Shown here: one piece after another, positions 18,201-28,579 of the stretch
Numbering within the stretch: position 1 is the first letter of the stretch
Layout of the letters: each line of letters starts with the position of its first letter
Assembly (NCBI RefSeq): GCF_019093865.1
Contig: NZ_JABJXD010000009.1
Coordinates: forward strand, 39,390-103,389
Source of the DNA: Lentibacillus saliphilus
Lineage (GTDB): Bacteria; Bacillota; Bacilli; Bacillales; Amphibacillaceae
Direction: 5' to 3'
Length of the DNA: 64,000 bases
Position numbers and translations under genes: made by a program
The notes under the pieces: model-generated
The model's input: the letters and a program-made list of their open reading frames with translations, nothing else
What the model was told of the DNA's origin: nothing
Databases searched by the model: none

Positions 18201-19868
18201 GTGTTGGCAGTATTTTCGAGTAGTATGCGTGAAGAGATCTTTGAACAATTAAGTGACACACGATTAGATGTGCTTGTTATTGGAGGTGGAATAACAGGTG
18301 CAGGCATTGCCCTTGATGCAATAACACGGGGATTACAGACCGGGCTTGTTGAAATGCAAGATTTCGCTGCAGGTACATCCTCAAGATCTACGAAGCTCGT
18401 TCATGGTGGATTGCGTTACTTAAAGCAGCTGGAGGTCAAAATGGTGGCAGAGGTCGGTAAAGAGCGGGCCATCGTATATGAAAATGGACCACATGTAACG
18501 ACGCCAGAGTGGATGATGCTGCCTTTTTATAAAGGTGGAACGTTTAGTCCGGTGTCAGCAAATGCTGGATTACGTTTATATGATGTACTTGCTGGCGTGA
18601 AGAGAACTGAAAGACGTAAAATGTTAAGTGCAAAGCAAGCACTTCAAAAGGAGCCGCTGATTAAACGTTCAGATCTTAAAGGAGCAGGCTATTACGTAGA
18701 GTATAAAACGGATGATGCGAGATTGACGATTGAAGTTATAAAAAAAGCTGTACAAATGGGTGCCAAAGCGATTAACTACGCAAAAGTCATTGAATGTGTT
18801 TACAATGAAAATGACAAAATAATTGGTGCGATTGTTGAAGATCAGATGACGGGTGCAACCTATACCGTTTACGCCAAAAAAGTGATTAATGCAACAGGAC
18901 CTTGGGTAGATGAACTCCGTGATCTCGACGGTTCCCGAAATGAAAAATCGTTAATGTTAACGAAAGGTGTGCATCTTGTTTTCTCCCGTGATCATTTCCC
19001 TTTGAAGCAGGCGGTTTATTTTGATGCACCAGATGGACGAATGATTTTTGCCATTCCTCGAGATCAAAGTACGTATGTGGGAACAACGGATACTCTTTAT
19101 AAAGGTGATAAATCTCATCCAACGGTTACAGTCGAAGATCGCAATTATCTTCTTGATGCGGTTAATCACATGTTTCCTTCCTTAAAATTGACAGAAGCAC
19201 ATGTGGCATCGAGCTGGAGTGGGCTACGTCCATTAATTGCAGAAATAGGTAAAAAACCTGGTGATATCTCGCGTAAGGATGAGGTGTTCATTTCTGATAC
19301 AGGATTGATCTCTATTGCAGGTGGAAAGCTGACCGGTTATCGAAAAATGGCTGAAGATGTTGTTGATCAAGTTGTTGATCAATTGAAGAAGGAAGATAAT
19401 ATTCTTTATTCTGAGTCACAAACCATTCACTTGCCTATTTCAGGCGGTGATGTGGGTGGTTCGCAAAAATTTGAAGCCTTTATGAAACAGAAGGTAGCTG
19501 TTGGTTCGGACTTAGGCATTGATCACCCAGATGCGACGCGGCTCGTGCAAATGTATGGATCAAATGTTGATGTCGTTTATGATATTTATCAATCGAAGAA
19601 GAATGATGCTGCAATCGCAGATCTTCCTCCACTTGTATTTGCTCAACTCGTTTACGCAATAGAATTTGAAATGGCTTATAAACCTGCTGACTTTTTTGTG
19701 AGACGAACTGGTGCATTATATTTTAATATTGATTGGGTAAGGCAGTATAAAGGTGCGATTGTGACGTTTATGGCGCAAACGCTAAACTGGTCAACTGGAC
19801 AGAAATCGGCGTTTAAAAATGAATTGGATCAGTTAATTGATGAAGCTGTTCATCCTGTTGAAGTATGA
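18201..19868 (+). CDS. glpD: Aerobic glycerol-3-phosphate dehydrogenase
   Basis: GlpD is a peripheral membrane FAD enzyme that oxidises glycerol-3-phosphate to dihydroxyacetone phosphate and feeds electrons to menaquinone. The start is GTG 18201 (or TTG 18204) after GGGAG; 555 residues, the same length as the B. subtilis enzyme. The FAD-binding GGGITGAG is at about 28-35, followed by the conserved GTSSRSTKLVHGGLRYL segment and a C-terminal DAO_C domain. Unlike B. subtilis, no glpF, glpK or glpP lies beside it. A strong terminator follows. Confidence 0.96.
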   Translation: MLAVFSSSMREEIFEQLSDTRLDVLVIGGGITGAGIALDAITRGLQTGLVEMQDFAAGTSSRSTKLVHGGLRYLKQLEVKMVAEVGKERAIVYENGPHVTTPEWMMLPFYKGGTFSPVSANAGLRLYDVLAGVKRTERRKMLSAKQALQKEPLIKRSDLKGAGYYVEYKTDDARLTIEVIKKAVQMGAKAINYAKVIECVYNENDKIIGAIVEDQMTGATYTVYAKKVINATGPWVDELRDLDGSRNEKSLMLTKGVHLVFSRDHFPLKQAVYFDAPDGRMIFAIPRDQSTYVGTTDTLYKGDKSHPTVTVEDRNYLLDAVNHMFPSLKLTEAHVASSWSGLRPLIAEIGKKPGDISRKDEVFISDTGLISIAGGKLTGYRKMAEDVVDQVVDQLKKEDNILYSESQTIHLPISGGDVGGSQKFEAFMKQKVAVGSDLGIDHPDATRLVQMYGSNVDVVYDIYQSKKNDAAIADLPPLVFAQLVYAIEFEMAYKPADFFVRRTGALYFNIDWVRQYKGAIVTFMAQTLNWSTGQKSAFKNELDQLIDEAVHPVEV

Positions 19869-19907
19869 TTGATCTTCAATGCACAAAAGCATAGACCACT
19901 CTTTACT

Positions 19908-19950
19908 TTGTAGAGAAGCTCTTTTACGCCTAGGAGCTTCTTTTTTTGTA
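19908..19950 (+). terminator. Terminator after glpD
   Basis: AGAAGCTC pairs with GAGCTTCT, followed by seven T. Confidence 0.88.
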
Positions 19951-20106
19951 CGATAAATAGGATCAATTGCATCAATAGCATCCGTTAACATTTATCCGTG
20001 CCCTTCGCTGTTCTTCTTATACGAACGCTTACACTTTTCCATTTCCAGTCAAAACCTCTTATGCCACATTAAGCATAGGAACCATCTATGTCTTTTTAAC
20101 ATTGAA

Positions 20107-20117
20107 TATGTTATAAT
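20107..20117 (+). promoter_or_regulatory. Extended -10 promoter for the yvcD gene
   Basis: TGTTATAAT at 20109-20117 is a perfect TG-extended -10; no clear -35. It lies 33 bases upstream of the yvcD-like start. Confidence 0.55.
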
Positions 20118-20149
20118 TGATCGGAAATTGACCTTTTAGGGGGAGCCCC

Positions 20150-21142
20150 ATGCAAGTAACGAAACAAACGACATCTGCTCATAATAATAAATTAGTGCCA
20201 TTTATTCCCGAGGGGGATTTTTATTTTGCAAAAGGGGTAGAAGCCTTTCGCAAAAGAAAGTTTGATATTGCACTTAAATGGTTGAACAAGGCGATTTTTA
20301 TGAAGCCACATGATCCATTATACAGATGTCAACAATCTATTATTTATACAGAAATCGGCTCGTACGAAAAGGCTAACGAATTGCTCGTTGCCGTACTTAA
20401 TGACTATAAAGAGAAATATACTGATTGTTATTATTTAATTGCCAACAACTACGCACATCTTGGATTGTTGAATGACGCACGTAAATATGCAGAAACCTAT
20501 CTTGAACTTGAGCCCGATGGAGACTTTGCAGTAGAGACGAAAAACCTCTTAGACATGCTTGATATTGACGAGGCTGATGATGACGATTGGGATTTTGAAG
20601 AAGACGAGCTGCTCATGCTCCAGGAGACCATTTTTTACCATATGGAGCATTACGAATGGGATGAGGCGCTACCATTGTTAAATGAAATGATGGCACTTTA
20701 TCCTGAATATCCATTAGCGAAGCACGACTATGCATGTGCCCTGTTTTACGCGGTTTCTGAGGAACAAGCCATTCAAATGGAGTTAGAATTGCTGGCGGAA
20801 GAACCGGGTAATTTAAATAGTTTGATGAACTTGGCTGTTTTTTATAAACAACGTCATGACAAAGCTTATAAAGATTTTAGCGAGACGCTACTGAATGTAT
20901 ATCCAGTCCATGAACAGCAAAAACTAAGACTAGCTGTTAGTCTAGCAAGATTAGGCTATTATGAATCGGCGTACACGAGGTTTACCGGGCTTATAAAATC
21001 ATTTGTCAATAGTCCATCATATTATAGATGGTATAGCAAGGCAGCTGCTGTTCTTGGTGAAACAGACGAAGCTCATAAGCTTTGGAAAGAAGGCTGTAAG
21101 CTGTATCCCCAGTTGTGTTCAGAAAGCGTTCCTAGCCGTTAG
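20150..21142 (+). CDS. yvcD: TPR-repeat protein, YvcD-like
   Basis: The 330-residue soluble protein consists of tetratricopeptide-like helical repeats, clear at about 22-55, 58-90, 94-127 and again in the C-terminal half. A very acidic linker (residues about 140-155, mostly Asp/Glu) separates the two halves. It occupies the position of yvcD, directly before trxB, as in B. subtilis; function unknown, and protein-protein interaction is inferred from the fold. Confidence 0.82.
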   Translation: MQVTKQTTSAHNNKLVPFIPEGDFYFAKGVEAFRKRKFDIALKWLNKAIFMKPHDPLYRCQQSIIYTEIGSYEKANELLVAVLNDYKEKYTDCYYLIANNYAHLGLLNDARKYAETYLELEPDGDFAVETKNLLDMLDIDEADDDDWDFEEDELLMLQETIFYHMEHYEWDEALPLLNEMMALYPEYPLAKHDYACALFYAVSEEQAIQMELELLAEEPGNLNSLMNLAVFYKQRHDKAYKDFSETLLNVYPVHEQQKLRLAVSLARLGYYESAYTRFTGLIKSFVNSPSYYRWYSKAAAVLGETDEAHKLWKEGCKLYPQLCSESVPSR

Positions 21143-21241
21143 TATTTGAGCAGATAAGTGGACGTTGTGATGTGATCGCTGTAAGATGATTATAGCTTGA
21201 TTATATAGCACGATAAAAAAGAGAAAGAGGGGCGATTTTAA

Positions 21242-22195
<954 letters not shown>

Positions 22196-22278
22196 TTCGA
22201 TGATCTAACAGTTGTTTTTAAAAGTAATTGCATCTTAACGCGGCTGTAACACGCACGAAATATATATGGGGTACAATA

Positions 22279-22352
22279 TAATTAATTAATTGACCCCCTT
22301 TTAATTAATATACGTTTTGGGCGCAGGTGCATAGCATCTGCGCCTTTTTTTG
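22279..22352 (+). terminator. AT-rich inverted repeat and strong terminator after trxB
   Basis: TTAATTAA-type arms flank TTGACCCCCTT at about 22279-22310. A GC-rich stem (GGCGCAGGTGC with GCATCTGCGCC, 22319-22344) followed by seven T then ends the transcript. Confidence 0.85.
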
Positions 22353-22562
22353 GTGTGTTAGCAAAAGACTATGCGCGAGTTGGGACATTAATCACTAGAG
22401 TATATAGAGATTTAGCTTTATTCATTGTATAATAAGTATGGGGTAAGATGTCCTATTATACTTTTCACCATCAGAAACGATAACAGTATCCCCCATTTCA
22501 CATTAATGGTAGCTTAAGATAAAATTAGCTTCGCTTAAGAGGTCCGAAAAGCTTTAAAAAGG
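22353..22562 (+). other. Leader region before the nudix-rapZ operon
   Basis: A consensus -10 (TATAAT at 22428-22433, no good -35) begins a leader of about 130 bases. Within it ATGGGG (22438) can pair with CCCCAT (22491). No gene is visible. Confidence 0.4.
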
Positions 22563-22571
22563 GTGATGACG

Positions 22572-23036
22572 GTGCAACGCGTAACGAACTGTATCCTGTT
22601 AAAGGATGATCATATTTTATTGCTTAAAAAGCCTAGACGTGGTTGGTATGCTATTCCTGGCGGCAAGATGGAACAAGGGGAATCAATTAAAGAATCTGTT
22701 ATTAGGGAATTTAGAGAGGAAACGGATCTTCAATTAATTCAGCCTGAACTTATTGGTACGTTTACATTCAACATCTTGGACGGTGCCAACGTATTGCAAG
22801 AATGGATGATGTTTACCTTCGTATGCGACCAATATAGTGGTCGCTTAATTGAACATTGCAGAGAGGGAGAGCTGGAATGGGTCCCCACAAAGCATGTGAT
22901 GAATCTGCCAATGGCTGAAGGTGATCGAGCTATATTTAAACATATCCTAACCTCAAGAAAGATGCTGTACGGTTCTTTTTTCTACACAGAACAATATAAA
23001 TTAATTGATATGCGTATAGATCCAACCGGATATTAA
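22572..23036 (+). CDS. yvcI: Nudix hydrolase, YvcI-like
   Basis: This is a Nudix enzyme that probably cleaves a nucleoside diphosphate linked to another group; the substrate is unknown. The Nudix box is near residues 33-55 (GGKMEQGES... REFREETD), with Asp where the last Gly of the consensus usually stands. GTG 22572 is preferred because GGGTGA lies five bases upstream; ATG 22566 would extend it by two residues and fits B. subtilis YvcI equally well. First gene of the conserved yvcI-rapZ-yvcK-whiA-crh cluster. Confidence 0.88.
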   Translation: MQRVTNCILLKDDHILLLKKPRRGWYAIPGGKMEQGESIKESVIREFREETDLQLIQPELIGTFTFNILDGANVLQEWMMFTFVCDQYSGRLIEHCREGELEWVPTKHVMNLPMAEGDRAIFKHILTSRKMLYGSFFYTEQYKLIDMRIDPTGY

Positions 23037-23049
23037 GGAGCGATTATAA

Positions 23050-23934
23050 GTGACACAAACAGAAAGAGAAACGAAATTAGTGATCATCACTGGAATGTCA
23101 GGTGCCGGCAAAACGGTCGCGGTTCAAAGCCTAGAAGATTTGGGCTTTTATTGTGTCGATAACTTACCACCAGCTTTATTACCAAAATTTCTCGATTTAA
23201 TGCGTGATGCGACGAATAACATACAAAAAGTAGCTCTCGTCATGGATTTACGAGGAAGAGAGTTTTTTGATTCATTATTTGATTCTCTTGACGTTCTAAG
23301 TCATGAAAGCTGGATCGATGAGCAAATCCTTTTCCTTGATGCGAAGGACGAAGCACTCGTTAGCCGTTATAAAGAAACACGTCGGTCACATCCATTGGCA
23401 AAAGGTGGACTTCCCCTCCAAGGGATCAAACTCGAAAGGCAAATGCTTGATGAATTAAAAGGCAGAGCTCAACGTATTATTGACACGACGTCTCTGAAGC
23501 CTAAAGAATTACGTGAAGAAATTCTTAAGGCATATAAAGAAAAAGAACAAAACATCTTTTCAGTTCATATGTTGTCCTTTGGCTTTAAGTACGGTATTCC
23601 AATTGACGCTGATCTTGTGTTTGACGTTCGCTTTTTGCCTAATCCGCACTATGTTAGCCATTTACAGCCTTTAACAGGATTAAATACAGACGTCGCTTCT
23701 TATGTATTCAAATGGTCTGACACACAGAAGTTTAATGAAAAGGTCATTGATTTATTGCAGTTTATGCTGCCGCAATATAAGCGAGAAGGAAAATCCCAAC
23801 TCGTTGTTGCCATCGGTTGCACAGGAGGTCAACATCGCTCTGTCGCATTGGCGGAGTATTTTGCAAAACAGTTATCAACTGCTTATATTACACATATTAC
23901 CCACCGAGACATTGATAAAAGAAAGGGGCATTAA
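23050..23934 (+). CDS. rapZ: RapZ/YvcJ nucleotide-binding protein
   Basis: YvcJ/RapZ is a P-loop GTP/ATP-binding protein. In E. coli RapZ is an RNA-binding adapter that senses glucosamine-6-phosphate; in B. subtilis YvcJ affects competence. The GTG start 23050 follows AAGGAGCG. Of 294 residues, the P-loop GMSGAGKT is at 15-22, DNLPP at about 37-41, and the C-terminal [10 protein letters not shown] motif at 256-265. It is two bases from yvcK and clearly co-transcribed. Confidence 0.95.
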   Translation: MTQTERETKLVIITGMSGAGKTVAVQSLEDLGFYCVDNLPPALLPKFLDLMRDATNNIQKVALVMDLRGREFFDSLFDSLDVLSHESWIDEQILFLDAKDEALVSRYKETRRSHPLAKGGLPLQGIKLERQMLDELKGRAQRIIDTTSLKPKELREEILKAYKEKEQNIFSVHMLSFGFKYGIPIDADLVFDVRFLPNPHYVSHLQPLTGLNTDVASYVFKWSDTQKFNEKVIDLLQFMLPQYKREGKSQLVVAIGCTGGQHRSVALAEYFAKQLSTAYITHITHRDIDKRKGH

Positions 23935-23936
23935 GT

Positions 23937-24902
23937 ATGGATAAACTTAAGCACCCGCGTGTTGTAGTGATCGGTGGAGGAACTGGTATGCCAGTCCTAC
24001 TTCGTGGCTTAAAAGACATGCCCATCCATTTAACAGCGCTTGTGACAGTAGCCGATGATGGTGGTAGCACGGGAAGGTTACGCAGTGAAATGGCTATACC
24101 TGCTCCAGGCGATATTCGTAACGTCATTGCGGCACTGTCAGATGCTGAACCGATGTTACTTGAATTGTTTCAGCATCGATTTGCCGTCGGTAATGGCTTG
24201 TCAGGGCATTCGATGGGGAACCTCCTCTTAGCAGCAATGACTTCTGTGACAGGCGATTTTTATACCGGTATAAAAGAAATATCTCGTGTCTTAAATGTAA
24301 AAGGAAAAATATATCCGATCTCAAATGAGAGCATGTCTTTGCATGCAAAGATGACAGATGGAACGATTGTATCAGGCGAGTCTCATATCCCTTTGGCAAA
24401 TAAACGAATTGAACGGGTCTTTCTGAGTCCGGAACCAGTTCACCCACTGCCAAATGCTATTAAAGCGATCGAAAACGCCGACCTTGTCGTTATTGCACCA
24501 GGTAGTTTGTATACGAGCATTATGCCGAATCTCATAATCCCAGGGATAGACGAGGCGATCAAAAAAACAGCCGGGCAAGTTGTCTACGTATGTAATGTAA
24601 TGACACAGTCAGGAGAGACGACAGGGTATACAGCTGCTGATCATGTGCAAGCCATTTTTGATCATGTCGGTCATGGATCTGTTGACGCGATTGTCGTCCA
24701 TAACGAACCGATCAATAAAAACGTTAGAGCTGTTTATGCAGAGGAAAATGCAGAGCCTGTCGTTTATGATATAGACCGTCTATTGGCACTCGGTCTCCGG
24801 ATCATTGAAGGTGATATTATTCGCCTTGCCCGCGCTACCTTGCGTCACGATACTGATAAAATTGCAAATTTATTATTTTCCTTGATCGATCATACAAAAT
24901 AA
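23937..24902 (+). CDS. yvcK: Gluconeogenesis factor YvcK/MgfK
   Basis: YvcK (MgfK, CofD-like family) binds UDP-sugars and is needed for growth and cell shape on gluconeogenic carbon sources. The 321-residue protein starts with the Rossmann-like GGGTGMP (13-19), followed by VADDGGSTGRL near 40-50, both hallmark CofD/YvcK segments. Start and spacing are clear. It lies between rapZ and whiA, as in nearly all Firmicutes. Confidence 0.95.
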   Translation: MDKLKHPRVVVIGGGTGMPVLLRGLKDMPIHLTALVTVADDGGSTGRLRSEMAIPAPGDIRNVIAALSDAEPMLLELFQHRFAVGNGLSGHSMGNLLLAAMTSVTGDFYTGIKEISRVLNVKGKIYPISNESMSLHAKMTDGTIVSGESHIPLANKRIERVFLSPEPVHPLPNAIKAIENADLVVIAPGSLYTSIMPNLIIPGIDEAIKKTAGQVVYVCNVMTQSGETTGYTAADHVQAIFDHVGHGSVDAIVVHNEPINKNVRAVYAEENAEPVVYDIDRLLALGLRIIEGDIIRLARATLRHDTDKIANLLFSLIDHTK

Positions 24903-24932
24903 TAGACAGTCTGGTAAAAGGAGGTGGTCATG

Positions 24933-25874
24933 ATGTCATTTGCCTCAGAAATTAAAAAGGAATTAACCGGTGTTGATGTAGAGGCGTGCTGTGCCCAAGC
25001 AGAGTTAGCAGCATTAATTCGAATGAACGGCGCTATTTCTTTATCAAGGCAGCGTTATGTACTTGACGTGCAAACCGAAAACGCTGCGATTGCTAGGCGG
25101 ATTTATACATTGATCAAGTCGTTGTATGATCTACCTGTAGAGCTTTTAGTTAGAAAAAAAATGAAGCTAAAAAAGAATAACGTCTATATCGTAAGGATGG
25201 CGAATCAGGCGGAGAAGGTGTTGGCTGATTTAGATATTATGCAAGGGTCTTATCAATTTGTTAGAACGATATCGGAAGCGTATGTAAAAAAACAATGCTG
25301 CAGACAATCTTATCTTCGTGGTGCATTTTTGGCGGGTGGCTCAATTAACAACCCTGAAACCTCTTCATATCACCTCGAAATCTTTAATTTTTACATGGAG
25401 CATAATGACGCGCTTTGTGATGTCTTGAATCAATTTAATCTCCGAGCCCGTAAGCTAGAGCGAAAGAACGGATTTATTTGCTATATTAAAGAAGCGGAGA
25501 AAATCACTGAATTTCTTAATATTATTGGTGCTCATAATGCGTTGTTTAAATTTGAAGATGTGAGGATCGTGCGCGATATGCGTAACTCTGTCAATCGTTT
25601 GGTAAATTGCGAAACAGCAAATTTAAATAAGACGATAGGAGCGGCTTTCCGACAAATTGAAAACATCAAATTAATAGAAAGAACGGTTGGCTTAGATACA
25701 TTACCGGATAAGTTGCGGGAAATCGCAGAGCTTCGAGTTAAGCATGAAGACGTATCACTAAAAGAACTTGGAGAACTTGTATCTGGTGGAAAGATTTCGA
25801 AGTCGGGTGTTAACCACCGCCTGAAAAAAATTGATGACTTTGCGGATAAAATCCGAATGGGACAAAAGATATAA
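24933..25874 (+). CDS. whiA: DNA-binding protein WhiA
   Basis: WhiA combines a degenerate LAGLIDADG homing-endonuclease fold with a C-terminal helix-turn-helix (about 265-305, [18 protein letters not shown]). In Bacillus it affects chromosome segregation and division rather than sporulation genes. ATG 24933 (product beginning MSFASE) is chosen by homology, with AAAGGAGG eight bases upstream; ATG 24930 is possible. It has 313 residues, the family length. Confidence 0.95.
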   Translation: MSFASEIKKELTGVDVEACCAQAELAALIRMNGAISLSRQRYVLDVQTENAAIARRIYTLIKSLYDLPVELLVRKKMKLKKNNVYIVRMANQAEKVLADLDIMQGSYQFVRTISEAYVKKQCCRQSYLRGAFLAGGSINNPETSSYHLEIFNFYMEHNDALCDVLNQFNLRARKLERKNGFICYIKEAEKITEFLNIIGAHNALFKFEDVRIVRDMRNSVNRLVNCETANLNKTIGAAFRQIENIKLIERTVGLDTLPDKLREIAELRVKHEDVSLKELGELVSGGKISKSGVNHRLKKIDDFADKIRMGQKI

Positions 25875-26029
25875 TGATTTTTTATCCTTTAGTTATTCCT
25901 TCTTGCCCTTTTCCATGATATAATGATCGCTAATTTAGCAAAATAGCCCTGTTTCTGCTGTATATAATGAAAGTAAACCACTTTTCGTTATGAGGATGAC
26001 AGCGGTTTTGTAGGAAGGGGTTGAATATA

Positions 26030-26281
26030 TTGATTCAAAAAGACGTTATCGTAAGCTTGAAAACAGGTCTTCAAGCTCGCCCAGCAGCTCAATTTGTACG
26101 TGAAGCAAATCGATATTCCGCGCATTTGTATATAGAAAAAGATCAACGACAGGTTAATGCTAAAAGTATTATGGGGATTATGAGCTTAGCGATTGCAACG
26201 GGTGAAAAAATGACACTTATAGCTGATGGTTCAGATGAAGCAGAAGCGTTAGATCATCTCGTAGAGTTTGTTGGAAAATGA
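26030..26281 (+). CDS. crh: Crh, catabolite repression HPr-like protein
   Basis: Crh is a paralogue of HPr. Phosphorylated on Ser46 by HprK, it acts as a co-regulator of CcpA, but it cannot carry PTS phosphate. TTG 26030 (GGAAGGGG nine bases upstream) gives 83 residues and puts the key positions exactly right: Gln15 replaces the HPr histidine, and Ser46 is conserved in NAKSIMG. It follows whiA as in B. subtilis and ends at a shared terminator with clpP. Confidence 0.95.
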   Translation: MIQKDVIVSLKTGLQARPAAQFVREANRYSAHLYIEKDQRQVNAKSIMGIMSLAIATGEKMTLIADGSDEAEALDHLVEFVGK

Positions 26282-26295
26282 TTATTAATGAATAT

Positions 26296-26337
26296 AAAAA
26301 CATGCAGCCTGATAGTTATCAAAGCTGCATGTTTTTA
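26296..26337. terminator. Bidirectional terminator between crh and clpP
   Basis: AAAACATGCAGC pairs with GCTGCATGTTTT; A-run and T-run flanks allow it to end both converging transcripts. Confidence 0.88.
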
Positions 26338-26343
26338 CGATTT

Positions 26344-26928
26344 TTATGGCTTTTTAACCATTACTTTATCAATTAAACCATAATCAACGGCTTTTTCAGC
26401 GGTCATGAAATTGTCGCGGTCTGTATCGCGTTCAATGACTTCTAGTGGCTGCCCTGTACGTTCAGCTAGAATTTGGTTCATTTTTTCTTTCATTTGAATA
26501 ATACGGCGGGCGTGGATTTCGATATCCGTTGCTTGACCTTGTGTGCCACCTAACGGCTGATGGATCATAACCTCACTATTTGGTAATGAATAGCGCTTGC
26601 CTTTCTCACCAGCAGCAAGTAAAAAGGCACCCATGGAAGCGGCCATACCTGTGCAGATTGTAGATACGTCAGGTTTAATAAACTGCATCGTATCATAAAT
26701 CGCCATACCAGCAGTAATGGATCCACCTGGTGAATTAATGTAAATTGAAATATCCTTCTCAGGATCTTCAGCTTCTAAAAAAAGCAGCTGAGCAACAATA
26801 GAGTTGGCAACATTATCATCAATAGCGCTACCGAGCATAATAATACGGTCTTTCAACAAGCGTGAATAAATATCGTAGGCACGCTCACCACGATTTGTCT
26901 GTTCAATAACTGTAGGGATCAGATTCAT
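26344..26928 (-). CDS. clpP: ATP-dependent Clp protease proteolytic subunit
   Basis: ClpP is the serine protease barrel that works with ClpX, ClpC or ClpE to degrade regulators and misfolded proteins. The 194-residue protein has the full catalytic triad: Ser98 (GMAASMG), His123 (MIHQP) and Asp172. AAGGAGG lies just before the ATG. It faces crh, as in B. subtilis, and is preceded by a CtsR box overlapping its promoter, so heat and protein stress should induce it. Confidence 0.98.
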   Translation of the reverse strand: MNLIPTVIEQTNRGERAYDIYSRLLKDRIIMLGSAIDDNVANSIVAQLLFLEAEDPEKDISIYINSPGGSITAGMAIYDTMQFIKPDVSTICTGMAASMGAFLLAAGEKGKRYSLPNSEVMIHQPLGGTQGQATDIEIHARRIIQMKEKMNQILAERTGQPLEVIERDTDRDNFMTAEKAVDYGLIDKVMVKKP

Positions 26929-26981
26929 CTAGTATTTCCTCCTTATATCGTAACTGTAATCCATGCAAAGGATCTATTTTT

Positions 26982-27011
26982 ATAATAACCAAAAGGTCAA
27001 TGATGGTCAAA
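26982..27011 (-). promoter_or_regulatory. clpP promoter with CtsR operator
   Basis: The plus strand carries GGTCAAT-GAT-GGTCAAA (26995-27011), the CtsR heptad direct repeat with one mismatch. On the minus strand a -35 TTGACC (27010-27005) and -10 TATTAT (26987-26982) are 17 bases apart, and the operator covers the -35 and spacer. Confidence 0.88.
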
Positions 27012-27170
27012 CGATACGTATCCATCTTTTGCGTTGGATTGTTAAAAATTACAATAGCACCATTCATCATACCCATTTGGCAGTCAAATAAACCTTCGGA
27101 CAAAAAAGACTTGTCATCTTGCATGAATGACGATATAATATTCTATGTGTCCAAAATGAACATCATGCAT

Positions 27171-27244
27171 GCGCCCGTAGCTCAGTTGGATAGAGCAATG
27201 GTTTCCGGGACCATGTGCCGGGGGTTCGAATCCTCCCGGGCGCG
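27171..27244 (+). tRNA. tRNA-Arg (anticodon CCG)
   Basis: Folding by eye gives a complete cloverleaf: acceptor GCGCCCG/CGGGCGC, D-arm GCTC/GAGC, anticodon stem ATGGT/ACCAT with loop TTCCGGG (anticodon CCG, reading CGG), and a T-arm with TTCGAAT. The 3' CCA is not encoded. A terminator follows. Confidence 0.95.
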
Positions 27245-27277
27245 CTCTAGAAGTATATGTGTCTTACGATACAGGAA

Positions 27278-27318
27278 ATCCCTTATTCACATTGGTGGAA
27301 TAAGGGATTTTTTTGTTA
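27278..27318 (+). terminator. Terminator after tRNA-Arg
   Basis: AAATCCCTTATTC pairs with GAATAAGGGATTT, followed by T. The remaining bases up to 27562 hold a possible -10 (TATAAT 27398-27403) for the peptide transporter operon and no gene. Confidence 0.9.
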
Positions 27319-27562
27319 AAAAATGCATACATAAAAGTGTGCATTTTTATTTTTAAGAAAATTTACTATCTAAATTTTGGTAAAATGCTTGTTTTTGTAT
27401 AATTGCTGTGATATTGTACTGAATAAGTTTATTCTGTAAATTCAGTTTAGAGGGAGCGACGTATTCATTGTGCTGGACCACCATAGACATATTTATCGGC
27501 TCGTTTCAATAGAATGATTAAAAGATATCAGGTATACCGGCTTAGAGAAGGAGGCACACATC

Positions 27563-28579
27563 TTGTCAAAACGCGTATTGGATATTAACGAGCTACACAC
27601 ACATTTTTTTACTGACAAGGGAGAGATCCCGGCTGTTGATGGCGTGAGTTTAAATGTATCAGAGGGTGAAATCGTTGGTGTCGTTGGAGAATCTGGGAGT
27701 GGGAAAAGCGTCACATCCTTGTCTGTAATGCAGCTCATACCGAACCCACCCGGCAAAATTGTTAGTGGTGAAATCATGTTTAAAGGCCGTGATCTCGTTC
27801 AAACGTCTCTTAAACAAATGAAAAAAATCCGTGGTAATGAAATCGCAATGATTTTTCAAGAGCCGATGACATCACTAAACCCATTATTTACGATTGGCAA
27901 TCAATTAATTGAAGCTATTAGAATACATAACAAAATGGGTAAAGGAGAAGCACGACAAAAAGCTGTTGAACTACTCGAACAAGTGGGAATCCCTCGTGCC
28001 AACGATATCGTTGATGAGTACCCACATCAGCTGTCAGGGGGAATGAGACAGCGTGTCATGATTGCTATGGCAATGTCATGTAGGCCCGATCTCTTGATTG
28101 CGGATGAACCAACGACAGCGTTAGATGTTACCATCCAGGCGCAAATCCTCGACTTGATGCGACAATTAAATCGTGATTTGAATATGGCAATCTTACTCAT
28201 CACACATGATCTAGGTGTGATTGCCGAAATTTGTGATCGCGTTGTCGTCATGTATGCTGGTCAGGTTGTTGAAGAAGGAACGACAAGAGAAATTTTAAAG
28301 GATCCACAGCAACCGTATACAAAAGGATTGATTCGTTCATTACCAGATATGAAAGCAAAAAATCAAAAGCTTTATTCAATTCCAGGAACCGTTCCAAAGC
28401 CGAAAGTAGATATGGTCGGCTGTCGATTCGCACCTCGATGTGAATATGCATTTGATCGTTGCTTTGCAGAAAGTCCACCTTTATATCATATAGGAGATAA
28501 TCGGACGAGTCGCTGCTTTTTAAATGAACGTGATCAGAGGGAGGTGGCCTCACATGACGAAACCGTTATTAAAGGTTGA
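27563..28579 (+). CDS. appD: Oligopeptide ABC transporter ATP-binding protein (AppD-like)
   Basis: This is one of two ATPases that power peptide import. The 338-residue protein has Walker A GESGSGKS at 42-49, signature LSGGMRQR near 155, Walker B IADEP near 178, and the C-terminal OppC/D extension with a Cys-containing cluster (GCRFAPRC ... RC near 280-310) typical of DppD/OppD. TTG 27563 follows AAGGAGG. The gene order ATPase-ATPase-binding protein-permease-permease matches appDFABC of B. subtilis rather than opp or dpp. It overlaps the next gene by 26 bases. Confidence 0.9.
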   Translation: MSKRVLDINELHTHFFTDKGEIPAVDGVSLNVSEGEIVGVVGESGSGKSVTSLSVMQLIPNPPGKIVSGEIMFKGRDLVQTSLKQMKKIRGNEIAMIFQEPMTSLNPLFTIGNQLIEAIRIHNKMGKGEARQKAVELLEQVGIPRANDIVDEYPHQLSGGMRQRVMIAMAMSCRPDLLIADEPTTALDVTIQAQILDLMRQLNRDLNMAILLITHDLGVIAEICDRVVVMYAGQVVEEGTTREILKDPQQPYTKGLIRSLPDMKAKNQKLYSIPGTVPKPKVDMVGCRFAPRCEYAFDRCFAESPPLYHIGDNRTSRCFLNERDQREVASHDETVIKG

